Source: Poecilobothrus nobilitatus
Lineage: Eukaryota > Arthropoda > Insecta > Diptera > Dolichopodidae
DNA: 64,000 nt
Direction of reading: 5' to 3'
Assembly (NCBI GenBank): GCA_947095535.1
Contig: OX352772.1
Location: 53,277,445-53,341,444 of the forward strand
The notes under the pieces are model-generated. The model had not been told where the DNA came from, made no database searches, and saw only the letters and a list, made by a program, of their open reading frames with translations. Positions 44,161 to 55,800 of the stretch are shown piece by piece. Position 1 is the stretch's first letter; each line of letters begins with the position of its first letter. A program made the position numbers and the translations under genes.

Positions 44161-45235
44161 ACTGCAGTTTTATAGCTATCATTGAAATTCGTTTATTTGA
44201 TTACATTTTTTTTACATAAGGCGCCAGTTATAGCTATCATTGAAATGCTTCCGGAAAATGTTTGTTTTCAATTTTTTTGCAGCAAAGACATATAAAATTT
44301 AACAAAAGTGTTGATTTAATGATTAAATAATTTCTAAAGAATAAATTCTGCTACAAATTTTTAAATTTTAAGTTAAATATTTAAAAAAAAAATCAATTTT
44401 ATCATTTTCCGGATTGGTAATTATTTTCCTGGACAACTGATCAGTGATTTTGCTAATGAAACAAAATTGTTCCAATGACATTTCTTTTGTTTCATTTCTC
44501 CCCATTTCAGTGTGTCATTGAAAAAAATTCTGATGCAATTCTTGATATATTTCATGATGATTTTGTATTTTAATGAGTTTAGACTTAAATTTTGTTTTTT
44601 TATTACTTTGTTTAAGTTTAGTTTTAAAATATTTTGTTTTAAAATGGAAATTTGAAAAAGAGTAAAAAAAAAATTACTTCTAGAAAATGTATGTATACTT
44701 TTTTATTCTTCTCAAATCAGCCAATGTCATTATTACATAAAAAAATCTTTTTTTACTCTTTATTAGTTCCATTTTCGACCAATAATAATTAAATAATAAA
44801 ATAATAAAATATAAATTAATCTAATTTTGCAAATATCGAAATAACGCTAACACCAATTTAAATTTAAATTACATTTATTTTTATTTTGCCTTCATTATTG
44901 TCATTTGCCATTTGACAAATAATTTAACTGACAGTTTTCTCTGATTGCTATAATCGCCTATACGGAAAAAAGTATAAGTTTTCAATGAAACGTTTTTTCC
45001 GGAAGCATTTCAATGATAGCTATAACTGGCGCCTAAGGGCGATTATAAAGCAATCAGAAAAATATTTCATTAAAATTAATTGTCAAATCATCAAAATAAA
45101 GAATTTTGTGCATCATCATTTTTGTTTCATTTTCCATAATAGGCAGAAATGACAAAGAATGAAACAAATATCATTGGAACATTTTTTTTCATATTTGCAA
45201 AATTACTGATCAATTTAGGAAAATAATTGTGCTCG
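44161..45235 (-). mobile_element. AGGCGCCAG family, copy 3, interrupted by copy 2
   Basis: Left part 44161-44218 (TTATAGCTATCATTGAAATTCG ... TTTTACATA, i.e. the reverse-oriented end of the family) continues after copy 2 as GGCGATTATAAAGCAATCAG (45038-) and then GAAACAAATATCATTGGAAC and AAATTACTGATCAATTTAGG. These correspond in reverse orientation to 31690-32280 of copy 1 with large deletions. The far end is truncated at about 45235. So copy 2 jumped into a TATA site of copy 3. Confidence 0.75.
44219..45034 (+). mobile_element. TIR element family AGGCGCCAG, copy 2, 816 bp
   Basis: TIRs: left AGGCGCCAGTTATAGCTATC then ATTGAAATGCTTCCGGAAAA; right ends TATAACTGGCGCCT. It aligns end to end with 31488-32345, including TCAATTTTATCATTTTCCGG and TTGTCATTTGCCATTTGAC, with small indels. 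The left flank is TA; the right flank is AA, which fits TA with one substitution. The outermost GGCGCC is itself a palindrome. No transposase. Confidence 0.85.
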
Positions 45236-45585
45236 TGCTATGCAATAAGCTGTACTGCTGTACACGAATTTGCCGCCTACGTATATTAACTCTAAATGAC
45301 ATGACAACATGACACGGTTAGTTATAAATTTATTGAAAAAACAACTGAACAATTCATTTAAAAAATATTATTTACATATATTGCAAAATTATTTGATTAC
45401 AATATTGAGGATAATTTTTGCAATGCTTTAACACTCATGAAATATCGCGTATTAATTGCGGAAAGCATTCATAATAAACGAAATAAATGTGGAAAATTTT
45501 TTTGATTGCAATATTTAATTTAAATTTCCGAAACAGAATATTTCTATTATAATTTTATATGATACGTCCTACATAGTACAGTTTT

Positions 45586-45769
45586 GGACCCTGTTGCACC
45601 AACCACTTATCACTAATCAAATAATAAATTATAATTTGTTTTTTATATAAGTTTTTTACTAATTAAAACTTTATTAAGTTATTACCAAAAATAGTTTTGG
45701 TCCAACAAAAACTTATGAATAAAAATTATCACTTGATTAGTAATAAATGATTTGTGCAATATTGGGTCC
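45586..45769. mobile_element. 184-bp MITE with long TIRs
   Basis: Left GGACCCTGTTGCACCAACCA then CTTATCACTAATCAA; right, in reverse complement, GGACCCAATATTGCACAAAT then CATTTATTACTAATCAA. Terminal similarity therefore extends about 37 bp with small indels. The centre is AT-rich. No clear target duplication could be read. Superfamily unassigned. Confidence 0.65.
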
Positions 45770-45862
45770 TGATTCTGAATACCATATAAGAAATAGTAGT
45801 ATTTCATAATAAATTTTTATGTTCTTAGCAAAATATTAAATTGTGAAAACAGTTCAAAACAA

Positions 45863-46045
45863 GGGCCTCGGTGGCCTAGTGGGTAAGAGCGTATAAAATA
45901 CCCTGTAAACACCGGGGAAGTGTGGGTTCGAATCTCATCATACACGTCGTAAGAGTTATTCCCCCTTACGACATTTACAACCATGCTTGAAACGGAAAGA
46001 CTGTGTAATTTACTGATCACATTTATGTGGCAGAGAAATGCACTA
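45863..46045 (+). mobile_element. tRNA-derived SINE, family 1, copy 3
   Basis: Starts GGGCCTCGGTGGCCTAGTGG (box A within), then GTAAGAGCGTATAAAATACC, GTGTGGGTTCGAATCTC (box B), the inverted pair CGTCGTAAG...CTTACGACATT, then GACTGTGTAATTTACTGATC and ATTTATGTGGCAGAGAAAT. Followed by a C-interrupted A-run. Confidence 0.87.
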
Positions 46046-46087
46046 AAAAAAAAAAAAACCAGGCTGAATGTAAATCAACCTTTTTTT

Positions 46088-46647
46088 AAGGGCGTGGGTG
46101 GTACAAAATTGAAATAGCGAAAATCGAGAGATTGGTGGTACAAAAAACATTTCTGAGACAACTTACACTAATTAGAAAAATCTTTCTTCTCTCAAAATTT
46201 TAAATCTTTATCTAAAATCGTGCCGTAGTTGTGAAGGAAGAAAAATCATGCCAAATTTTGTTTTCATATAACGATAAATTTAAATACTAAATTTTAAAAA
46301 AAAAATGTATAACTTTGATATTGATTTATAAAGGCAAAAAAAAAATCCTGTCGAATGACTTTTTTAAATTTTACAAAATGTTAAGCAAAATGTTTAAATG
46401 TGTAATTTGAGATATACACATTTAAAAATAGGGCTTTTTCATTGTTTAAAGGGCTTTAGTTCCCTAATGAGAGCTAATTAAATTCCCTAATGGAAGCAAC
46501 GGTTCATTAATGTTTTTATGACACCTACCTAAGGTTAAAATTTCATTGTTCTATTTTAAACGGTGTAAAAGTTTTGTAAACAGCTGACGGACAATGGACA
46601 CAGTGAAACTAATAGGCACATTTTTTTAAATTTGTTTTGGAAATGTT
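46088..46647. mobile_element. CACATTTCCAAAA family, copy 2 (left end lost)
   Basis: Begins inside the element at GGGTGGTACAAAA, continues with TCTAAAATCGTGCCGTAGTT, ATATAACGATAAATTTAAAT and AGCTGACGGACAATGGAC, and ends TTTTGGAAATGTT at 46635-46647. Collinear with 11745-12273. Confidence 0.7.
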
Positions 46648-48100
46648 CTAAAAAAGCAGTTTTTATATACATAAATTAAAATATATCTTGAGGACTTACC
46701 TAAATTTTTTTCTTTTGTTTAAATCTAAATTTTATTAAGTAAAAAATAAATTCTATTGATTACTTATCGTATTTTGTTATATTAAACAATAAGTAAGAAA
46801 TTTTATTATTTAATTATTGTTTTTAAAATTTTGTTTTTTTATTAATTTTAAATTAAGTAGAAATAAAAATCAGAATATTTATATTCAGTCTATATATTTA
46901 TGTAAGTATACGTATTTTTTTTTTTTTTTTAAATCAGTCTTTTTAATTTATTTTAAAAAGTTAACATCGCTTTTAAAAATTAAAACATTTATAACATTTT
47001 TTTTTAATCTTAAGTTAAATACTTAAGGATACAATTTTTAATCTTAAGTTATAGATACTAAAGATTTTTTTTTTTTTTTTTTTTGAATTAAAATTAAGAA
47101 ATTCGACAATTTTAAATTATTAATATTTTAATTAATTTAATTTTTTTTGTTTTTTTTTTTTTTTGAATAAACTGTTAAAAAAAATTTTTAAATTTAAATT
47201 TATGGGGAAAAAAAAAATATTATATTATAAGGTAGTTATTATTTAAATATTCACATCCTGATCGAACAATAAATTTTTTCTAACTAATTTTAAAAATTTA
47301 ATAACAATTTACTTTTATACTTTTAATTTTATTTTATCTAAATTTTTATTTATTTTAATTATTTAAATAAATATTATATATAATATATGTGTATATATAT
47401 ATATATATTTATTTTAAAGTAAAATGATAATCTTAAATATTTAGATGTCATATTATTTTAATTAGATACATACTTAAAGTATATAAATTTTTCTTAACTC
47501 TTATTACTATACATTTAAGTATATGTATAGGTATATATACAGTTACAGATAAAGATTTTAATGTTTATTAGAATAATTTACAAAAAATATTCATAAATAA
47601 TATTTTATTACTTATATTATATACACATTACTGTATAATGTATATATAAATTACAGTAGCTTTAAAAAAAAAATTAATTCTATAATTTTTTTTTTTTTTT
47701 TGTTTTTTTTTAAACAAATATCTTAAAAACAATTTTTAAAACCAAAATTTTATCTAAGATTTTAAGCACATACATAATATATATAAAACGTCCTTGAAAT
47801 AAAAATACTTTATAGCTGTATTATGATTACAACAAATTTTTGGAGCACAAAATAATTCAAGTTCAAGTATAAAAAGGAATTTTTACAAAATTTTAAAATC
47901 ATTTTTATAACGAACTTACCCCAAATGAATGAATGACCTACTAATTTTTCTTACAACAATTCTTTGATAATTTTTTTGGATCATTAAATTTCAAATCATT
48001 TTTTTGAAATCATTTTTAAATCATTAAAAGTATCTGATTGATGTCAATTATTAAAACAAATCTCCCAATCTCCAACCAGAGGTCCCCTCGCAAATAAAAT
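46648..48100. other. Low-complexity AT-rich spacer
   Basis: Long T and A homopolymers (for example near 46917, 47070, 47145 and 47690), ATATAT microsatellites and almost no G or C. No gene or recognisable repeat. Confidence 0.6.
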
Positions 48101-48109
48101 TAGTTTGGC

Positions 48110-50063
48110 GCAGCCTGGTAACTGGTAGGCCCTTAACAACTTTTTTAGAATCTTTGATTGGTCATTCTGCTTCCGTAACAAATATGTTAACTTTGCTGCA
48201 AATGCGATTAGTGGAACTATTTTATTTGGAATGAGGTTATTCATTCCTCATTCCATGAAAACTGTTGAAAAAACAAAGGAGACCCAAATCTTGGTTTAAT
48301 CGCATTTGCAAGGAAGCCATTTTTAAAAAAGAGGAGGCTTTTAAACGGTATCAAAACAACAGGTCGAAGGCTCACAGAGCCAACTACATAGTGGTTAGAA
48401 ACAGATACAAGAGAGTTATCAACAAGTAAAAATTCTTGTTCAACAAAAAATTGAAGCGTAAAATCATCCACATGCCAAAGAATAACAAATCTTTTTGGGC
48501 ATTTGCCAATTCTTCTTTTTCACCACTTGTTGATGATAATGGCAGAACTGTATCAGATTCTAAAGCAGTGCAGTTCCTTTCCAATTCGACTCTGCCACAG
48601 TCAGCTCAGATGCCACCCTTCGTTCCAGAAGTTGGCTGCTCCTTCGGTAAAATTTACTTTAGGATGCTGGCGGTGATGATAACCTTGAAAAATCTTGATA
48701 CAAATAAGTCAGGCGGTCCAGATGGTATAACTACCATGGTGTTCAAAAATACCTACTCTAGTATTTCAAAACCTCTGCGCAACCTTTTCTACCTTTTCTT
48801 CACTTCGGATATCCATCCTACCCAAAAAAGGTATCAAAGGCGATACTTCTAACTACTACCCTATTGCCGCCCTATTCCAAAGTAATGGAAAAAATTGTGA
48901 ATCAAAAGCTTCTGAAATACTTGGATCACAAAAGTTTGCTTCATGACAGACAATATGGGTTCAGAGTCCGTCTTTCAACCGGTGATCTCATGACTTACCT
49001 TTGTGAGAAGTTAAACATGAGCCTGCATCATTCTGGGGAGTGTGATGTTGTGGCTCTTGATATTTCTAAGGCTTTCGACCTTAGAACTTTTGGATCACAA
49101 AAGTTTGCTTCATGACAGACAATATGGGTTCAGAGTCCGTCTTTCAACCGGTGATCTCATGACTTACCTTTGTGAGAAGCTAAACATGAGCCTGCATCAT
49201 TCTGGGGAGTGTGATGTTGTGGCTCTTGATATTTCTAAGGCTTTCGACCGAGTTTGGCACGTTGCTCTATTGGCAAAGTGCAAAATATTAGGTTTAGGTA
49301 GCGTCTTTTTAAAATGAATTGGAGATTTGCTTTCGAATCGTACGATTCGTGTACTAGTCGATGGGTATTCATCTGACAAATTCAAAATAAATGCTGGTGT
49401 CCCTCAGGGATTAGTTTTATCATTCACTCTCTTCTTAATATTTATCAATGAGCTACTTTCATTAACCTCCAATCCGATCCATAGCTTCGCAGATGACAGC
49501 ACCCTTGTGGTATTAATTATCAAATTACTACAACAGCAAAAAATTTCACTATTAGTGAGCTAAACAATGATTTAGCAAAAATTCAAAAATCGGGTGAAAT
49601 CAACAGAGTTGATTACCAGAAAAACTCAATGCTGTCTGATATCTAGCGAAAAATAGCCACCACTATTCAGGAAGAAGTTTTGCATTCAACAGATTTAAAA
49701 ATGCTGGGTATCGAGTTAAACCAAAAATTGACTTGGTTAAATCACATTTTTGGTACAGCTAAAGATGCAGCTAAATGTTTGGGATTTTTGTATCGCTGCA
49801 AAACCTTTTTTTCTGCATCTGATCTTCTTAATATCTATAAAACGTACATTAGGCCGAAAATGGAGTATAATACACACATTTGGGCTGCAGGCCCGCAAAC
49901 AGCGCTGGGTCATCTAGATAATGTGCAAAACAGAGCTATTCGTCTTATCAAGGACCCGAGTGTAACTTCAATGCTCACTCCACTCAGCCATCGCCGTACA
50001 TTTGGGTCACTGACCTTGTTTTATAGATATCTCGTAGGGATTAACATCTGTTCCAAAGAATGA
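48110..50063 (+). mobile_element. LINE family 2, 5'-truncated ORF2 with tandem duplication
   Basis: Broken ORF2 translation, in order: FDWSFCFRNKYVNFAANAIS (about 48155-48215, post-endonuclease linker), RRPKSWFNRICKEAIFKKEE (about 48280-48340), SFWAFANSSFSP, NKSGGPDGITTMVF (RT N-terminus, about 48705-48750), PPYSKVMEKIVNQKLLKYL, DRQYGFRVRLSTGDLM, ALDISKAFDRVWH (motif A), INAGVPQGLVLSFTLFLIFI (motif B), PIHSFADDSTLVV (motif C with intact FADD, about 49475-49510), then IYKTYIRPKMEYNTHIW and RTFGSLTLFYRYLVG. At least five frameshifts or stops and no endonuclease domain. The motif set fits the Jockey/CR1/L2 superfamily; clade not assigned. The 23.6 kb fragment belongs to the same family. Confidence 0.85.
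48921..49249 (+). repeat. 160-bp tandem duplication within the LINE RT
   Basis: 48921-49080 and 49090-49249 are identical except for one base (GTTAAAC versus GCTAAAC near 49011/49180), separated by a 9-bp filler TTAGAACTT. The unit spans KSLLHDRQYGF through DISKAFD, so motif A is present twice. Near-identity means the duplication is recent relative to decay of the rest of the element. Confidence 0.92.
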
Positions 50064-50423
50064 TATCAAGAATTTTGTAATATCTATATTAGGCTTACAA
50101 AACTAGTCTAATAATAGTCTAATAATAGATTGCGGTAAATCTCGAACATATGCAGGAAAATTTTCTTTTGGTCATGAATATTTATGGAGTGTATTTGTTA
50201 GGATGAAAAGGAATAAAAATATATTCCGGGCCCATTTCCTTTCTGAAAAAATAAAATAGCTTATTTCCACCTCATTCAAAAAATGCTAAAATGAGTTGGG
50301 TAGGAAATTCCAAAAAAAAATTTCATTTCCAAAATACCATTTTCATTGAAAAAAATTTCAAAAAAAAAAAATTCAAGAAAAAAAAATTCTACTTAAATTA
50401 AATTCCAATATTCAAAATTTAAT
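50064..50423. other. LINE 3' flank and A-rich spacer
   Basis: Possible 3' UTR of the LINE family 2 copy followed by A-rich stretches (50310-50390). No gene seen. Confidence 0.4.
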
Positions 50424-50580
50424 GAGAGGCCTCGTTGGCCTAGTGAAGATAAAAAGCGTATAAGATACGTTGTAAACACAGAGGAAGTGCTGGTTCGAAT
50501 TCCACACACTTCGTAAGAATAATTCCCCCTTGCGACATTTACAGCCACGTCAGAAAAGTAAAGGCTGTGTATAATAAAAC
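50424..50580 (+). mobile_element. tRNA-derived SINE, family 1, copy 4 (3'-truncated)
   Basis: GAGGCCTCGTTGGCCTAGTG, AGCGTATAAGATACGTTGTA, GTGCTGGTTCGAATTCC (box B), ACTTCGTAAG...CTTGCGACATT (inverted pair), then GGCTGTGTATAATAAAACT and an A-rich tail. It lacks the terminal TTTCCTTGTCACAT hairpin found in the other copies. A 6-bp alteration lies in box A (GAAGATAAAAAG for GGGTAAGAG). Confidence 0.82.
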
Positions 50581-51525
50581 TAAAAAAAAAAAGAAAAAAA
50601 AAAGTAACCAACTATAAAATCGCTTCTAGCATTTTTTTAGTTAAGATATTTCAACAACAAGGCATTTAAAATTGTGGGGGCTACCACCCCAAATCCCCTA
50701 AACAATTTATTGGTACGATGATTTTGTAATCGAATATAAAATTCTACCTATTTACTTTTTTTACATATACATATTTCAACAACAATGTATTTAATAAAAA
50801 AAAAAAAATCAATGTATTTAATATAGTGTGAGCTCAGATCCTCAGATTTGAAGGAGTTCATATTTTAAACGACGCATCCCTGTCGTATCGTTTTCTATCT
50901 CTTCTCCATATTACATTGACAGTTAGCGGTTTCATTCATTTATTAATATTGGCTAAAGGAGAAGTGGGTACCTCAAAAATATTTTCATTTGTAATTCCTT
51001 GTAATTCCAGCTCTACCAAAACCAAGAAAAAGCATAAAAAGTTGTTAGAATAAATCTCACGATTATGTATTTAAATTATCGTATAAACATTGAACCTACC
51101 TATACCTATTACCTAACACTACATGTATCATGTTATGTTTTAATATCATTTTGACTATTTTCCTCTTAAATTGCAAAATTGATCCTTCTTCCTTAATACT
51201 AGTATATCTATACTTATTTCTATTATAGTAGTCCAATTATATTCTACTCTAATTATATAACTATCTGAGTATAACACATTTTGAAAAGTGAACCTTATGA
51301 AATGAAACAGTCGAATATTTTTAATTGTATTTGTATAGTACCTATATATTACCATACTATGAGTTTCCTTATATACGTGTATAATTAAATAAAGGACAAA
51401 ATTTACATTCTCTTTACAAACTTCTTCAACATTGGTTCTTTTAAAAAACATATACTAATTCCATCACTATTAATATTGGTTTGACTACTTAAACATGCAT
51501 TTCGTTTTGTGGCATCATATTCTAT
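50581..51525. other. Intergenic DNA
   Basis: AT-rich. GTGGGGGCTACCACCCCAAA near 50675 is a palindrome resembling GGGGGCTTGTAGCCCC at 1356. The minus-strand frame at 51155-51451 has no recognisable domain. No gene supported. Confidence 0.45.
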
Positions 51526-51529
51526 ATCT

Positions 51530-51690
51530 GACTCATGGTGTAGTGATTTACTCACCAACCTTTCAATCGTAGGGTGTTGTTTTCAAATCCCGGTCATAAT
51601 GTATATCGTATAACTTACAATACAATATAATAATAATAATTGACACTACCAAGGGAATTCCTGTGTGTCTTTGGAAGATTCCCACCTCAT
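51530..51690 (+). mobile_element. tRNA-like SINE, family 2, second copy
   Basis: CATGGTGTAGTGATTTACTC (box A-like), a CCTTTC..TAGGG stem remnant and GTTTTCAAATCCCGGTC (box B-like). A non-tRNA body follows with AATAATAATAATTGACACTA and CCTGTGTGTCTTTGGAAG. Head resembles the minus-strand head at 41032-41106. The degenerate cloverleaf excludes a working tRNA. Confidence 0.55.
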
Positions 51691-51699
51691 ATTATCATA

Positions 51700-52215
51700 A
51701 TATTCTATAGATTTTTTATATAACTAATATTTTATTTTTTACGTAAATATTTTTTAATATTAAAATGTAATTACCAATTACTATAAGTTCTTATGATTAT
51801 AACATGTTCCAATCATTTTCTTAATATTTAAGTTCAATGATCCGTATGAATTTTTCTTTAAAATTTTTATTATTACAAAAAAAAAAACGAACCATGAAAC
51901 GATAAAGCAAAAATGACATTGTTTGGTTTTTTTTTTAAATATAATAAATTCAAATATAATTTTCTTGAATTTCTTGGTATATTCACAAAGTATTTTATTC
52001 TTTTCAGATGAAATGGAAAATTCAATATTTAATATTTGTATAAATCTAGCCAGCTTAATAAACTTATAATTTATAAATGTTTATAATAATGGAAAAAAAA
52101 ATAAACTACATAAGAGTATATAACTATAGAATTTTCGAATACATTTTAAAGAAATTTCAACGACATTCAATTTAAAAAAAAAAAAAAAACAGAATGTAAA
52201 CTAACGGTTTTTAAA
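51700..52215. other. Intergenic AT-rich DNA
   Basis: No gene or recognisable element. Ends in an A-run just before the next TIR element. Confidence 0.5.
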
Positions 52216-52219
52216 TGCG

Positions 52220-52895
52220 CACATTTTCAAAAGACAATATACAAACTATAACTTGCACCAAAATTTGAAAATTTTCTTAGAATTTCATATAATAAGAAAT
52301 AATGTTAAAAATAAAGAGACACTATCATCAATTTGAAGGGAACTAAATATATAATTAAGAAAAACCATTAACACATGTAAAATTTTTAAGTTAAAGCTTT
52401 GTACAGGTGCCTAAGTTACAGGTATTTAAAAATAGGAAAATTTTAATTTTTGAGCCGTAATAGTCTTTAAACAGGGGGTGGTACAAAAAGAATTTTTGAT
52501 GAAACTTATGCTAATTTTAAAAGCTCTTTCTTACCTAAAAATTTCAAGTGCCTATCTGAAAGCGTGCCGGAGTTATAATGGAAGAAAAATCATGCAAAAT
52601 TTGATTTTCACATAACGGTAAATTTAAATACTAAATTTTAAAAAAAAAACCTGTCGAATGGCGTTTTTAAATTGAAAAAATGTTAAACAAAACCTGAGTC
52701 CTTAGATACATCCATTTAAAAATAGCCTAAAGTTTGAGGGACTGTAATAGCTCCGTAAGGGATGGGGCTACATAAAAAAGTTGTTTTACAACATTAATGT
52801 TTTTATGATACCTCTAGATAAGGATACTATCTATCTCTATCTTTAACGAAGTTTTTTAAAGAGACGGACAGAGTGAAAATAATTTTCAAAATGTG
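52220..52895. mobile_element. CACATTTCCAAAA family, copy 3 (676 bp)
   Basis: Ends CACATTTTCAAAAG (52220-) and TTTTCAAAATGTG (to 52895). The interior is collinear with 11467-12273: CAGGGGGTGGTACAAAAAG, GAAAGCGTGCCGGAGTTATA, CACATAACGGTAAATTTAAA and a GACGGACAGAGTGAAA tract. Both terminal repeats carry the same T/A variants (ACATTTTC/GAAAATGT-like), so TIR homology is retained. Confidence 0.72.
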
Positions 52896-53346
52896 CTAAA
52901 AAGTCAAAAAACAAAACATAACTTTAACAAAACTTATATAAAAAAAAAAGTCTTCTGTTTAGCTTTGTTTTCCAACCCATGTCATATACTTTGCAAATGT
53001 CATATGCAAAATTTTTGAATTTAGAAAAAATTGAAAATTGCAAAATGAAATAATAAAATAATTTGATTAGAGTTGGCAAAGTTGAATATTGTGAAAAGTG
53101 TGAGTTGCGCTTACGATAAAATGTCACATTTTATAAATAAACTAATTTATGATATTTTTCTCTTGCTAAAATGGTATTTGGTATAATAAAGAAAATTATA
53201 CCAAAATTTTTTAAATAAAATATGTACATTATACATACATACATATATTGAAAATTCTTCTAATATTAATACATGGATACCATTTAATAATGTCAATTTT
53301 TTTTTTATTTTATTCATTTATTATGGCTTATAATAAAGTTTATATT

Positions 53347-53502
53347 GTTTGAGTTCCTTTTACTGAGTAAACTACTCTTTTCTACTTCCAACTACACCAA
53401 TCTTCGAGTAAAAGTAGATAGGAGTTAATACGATTTTGTTAAGTTAGCGTTCCATTTCCCAACTACTCTCTACTAGCCTTTTCGTGTAAAAAGAACGCAA
53501 AC
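53347..53502 (+). mobile_element. GTTTGCGTTCC family, copy 2, uninterrupted (156 bp)
   Basis: Starts GTTTGAGTTCCTTTTACTGA, contains GAGTAAACTACTCTTTTCTA, TGTTAAGTTAGCGTTCCATT and CTACTCTT-like segments, and ends GTGTAAAAAGAACGCAAAC. Flanked by ATT on both sides. It supplies the empty-site sequence for the nested insertion at 31488-32345. Confidence 0.8.
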
Positions 53503-54393
53503 ATTATAATGTTTAATTGAAATAATTATAGAAATAAAAATCTTATAAAAGGTTTAGGTTCAATCATATTAAAATCTTAACTGTATAAATTTCGCTTTAT
53601 TTAAATAAGATTTGTATGGTGTTAAGTCGTAAGAGTCAAAGAGTGCATCTTACAACTACAACAGTACAACTAAACTAATAATGTTACTACTACAACTAAA
53701 ATAATGTTATTTTATTATACCATTTGCTTAGCCAAACCTTAAATTTTTAACTGAAATTAAAATCTACAATAGAATGCGATGTGTCAAAACTAGAATGATC
53801 TAAACTCTAAAAGCAGACATTAAATTTACTAACGAAATAATATTATTGTTTTCTAAACGAAAAAAACAAAATAAAAACAAAATATAATTTTAAAATCAAA
53901 TCATTGTTTAAATGATTTAGTGAAAGTTTTACATGTGCACAAATATATACATTTAGATTAAAAGAAAAAAAAATATTTGACAATGAAATCTTTTTGTTCA
54001 TGTTTTCTTTAATTCATAATAAATGTATTTGTATTCGTATATACATACATATGTAAGTAGTTCAAAGATCTAGAAATTTTCTAAAATTTTAATCTACAGA
54101 GTACAGATAAAATAATATGAGACATACTCTATAATATTATATTAAATATACATTTATAATTTATATTTTAAAGTTGTTATATGTATGTTTTTCTTAAAAC
54201 TTCATATTATATTATGTATTGCTTGTTTAGACATAAAAAAAAGTGTTTTTTTTTTGTTTTTTATTTTTATTCATTTTTTAGGCATTTTAAAAATGTTTAA
54301 AAATGTTATAGGTATAAAGTTTATATGATAGTTTGTTATATTTTATAGATTATTTTTATGAATATTATATATTATATATATCTACTATGTATG
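53503..54393. other. Intergenic AT-rich DNA
   Basis: Short degenerate repeats (ACTACAACTA-like near 53655-53705) and microsatellites. No gene supported. Confidence 0.5.
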
Positions 54394-54818
54394 TATACCT
54401 TTTTTACTTTAACTGAAAACATTTTTACCTTAATTGAAGGTATTTTTATTTTAAGTGAAAATTTTTTACTTCAAGTGAAGACATTTTTACTATAAGTGAA
54501 GATATTAAATTGTTACCTTATATATATAAGGTAGTATCTACCGTATAAGGAATACATACATGTACATATGTATGTATATATAATAAATTTCTAAAGTACA
54601 TAAAGTAAAGCAAAATAATATATATATACATACATATATTATATTATTATGAGTTTTGTAAATTAATTATATATATGTAGGCATATTATCTAAATTACTG
54701 AAGAAAAGAATTTCATATAAAATAAAAAAGTCTTCACTTAAAGTAAAAAAGTCTTCACTTAAAGTAAAAAATCTTCACTTAAATTAAAACAGTGTTCTGT
54801 TAAAGTAAAAAAGGTATA
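54394..54818. mobile_element. Foldback-like element with arrayed inverted termini
   Basis: The left terminus (54394-54505) starts TATACCTTTTTTACTTTAAC and consists of about five 20-22-bp units of the form TTTTTACTTTAAGTGAAGAC. The right terminus (about 54726-54818) has about four units of the reverse complement (GTCTTCACTTAAAGTAAAAA) and ends GTTAAAGTAAAAAAGGTATA, an exact inverse of the left edge. The middle is about 220 bp of AT-rich microsatellite. Long inverted termini made of short direct repeats define foldback (FB) elements. No coding capacity. Confidence 0.7.
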
Positions 54819-55590
54819 GGTATACATATTATAATTAAATTGAAACTGTTCAATCTTATTGAAATCGAACTAATCAAAAATAATAAAAATCAAAAATCGA
54901 TAATAATCAAAAATCTAAAAAATCAAATTTATCTCTTTTGACATATCTTTAATTTTCACAATTTGTATTTCAAAAATTTCAATGAAAATGTTCCTATTCT
55001 CAAATTCTGAACTTCTGTTTTTATAGTATATTTTTTCGTCTGTAAACGATAAATTTATTTGTAAATGGATTAAATTAAAATCTTAATACTACATCAGTGT
55101 CTTACTACCCTGCTATATATATCTCATGACATCTCAATAATACAGGTATTAGCTTTACTGTGGTCATAAAACAACTTCCATAGTCATTAAATGACCATAT
55201 GACTTAAAAATTATGAACATTTTTTTTCTTTTATTGATGAAGACTGGCCTAACGAATTAATAATCATATATAGACTTTAATGTAGCGTATAACGTTGAAG
55301 AAGTTATTAAGAAAATTTCCTATACCTAATGCAGGATATTAATCTGCATTCTGCACTTCTTTGATTATTAACTTAACTATTCGGTCACTCGTGCCTCAAG
55401 TAAAAATTAAACCTCTAAATCTAAAAAAAAAAATTGTTTTTGAAGATAAAACAATAGATATTTAAATAAATTATTTTTCTTCAATAGAAATTATTGGACT
55501 GAAGACTTGAAATGTAAAATTTTTACATTAAACTAAACTGAACTTGATATAAAACTAGATATAAAAAGAACCCACCTAATGAAACGGAAA
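54819..55590. other. Intergenic AT-rich DNA
   Basis: No gene or recognisable element. Simple AATAATCAAAAATC-type repetition near 54870-54930. Confidence 0.5.
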
Positions 55591-55593
55591 TAT

Positions 55594-55800
55594 TTTTATT
55601 TCTCTGCCATCTATTATCTTATCCAAGAATTATTTTATTTTTATTTAATTATGATTACACATATACATTATACAATATATGTATATATCATTTTATGTGT
55701 AAAAATAAAATTCGAATTAAAGAAAAGAACTCGGTGATCGAGTGGTTAAGTACATAGCGTATTATTAATTGAGGAAATCCATACTCCCTGCACATATGTA
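55594..55800 (+). repeat. Dispersed-repeat end followed by a tRNA-Ser-like fragment
   Basis: GCCATCTATTATCTTATCCA (55606-) is the end of the repeat seen at 20498 and 40752. At about 55730, CTCGGTGATCGAGTGGTTAA resembles the D-arm/box A of a tRNA with GAGTGGTTAAG, but no box B (GGTTCGANTCC) follows at the expected distance, so it is a degenerate SINE head or tRNA fragment. Confidence 0.45.

Noticed and set aside
54394..54818. CRISPR-like array
   Set aside because: Repeats are contiguous without unique spacers and occur as inverted arms in an insect genome; a foldback structure explains them.
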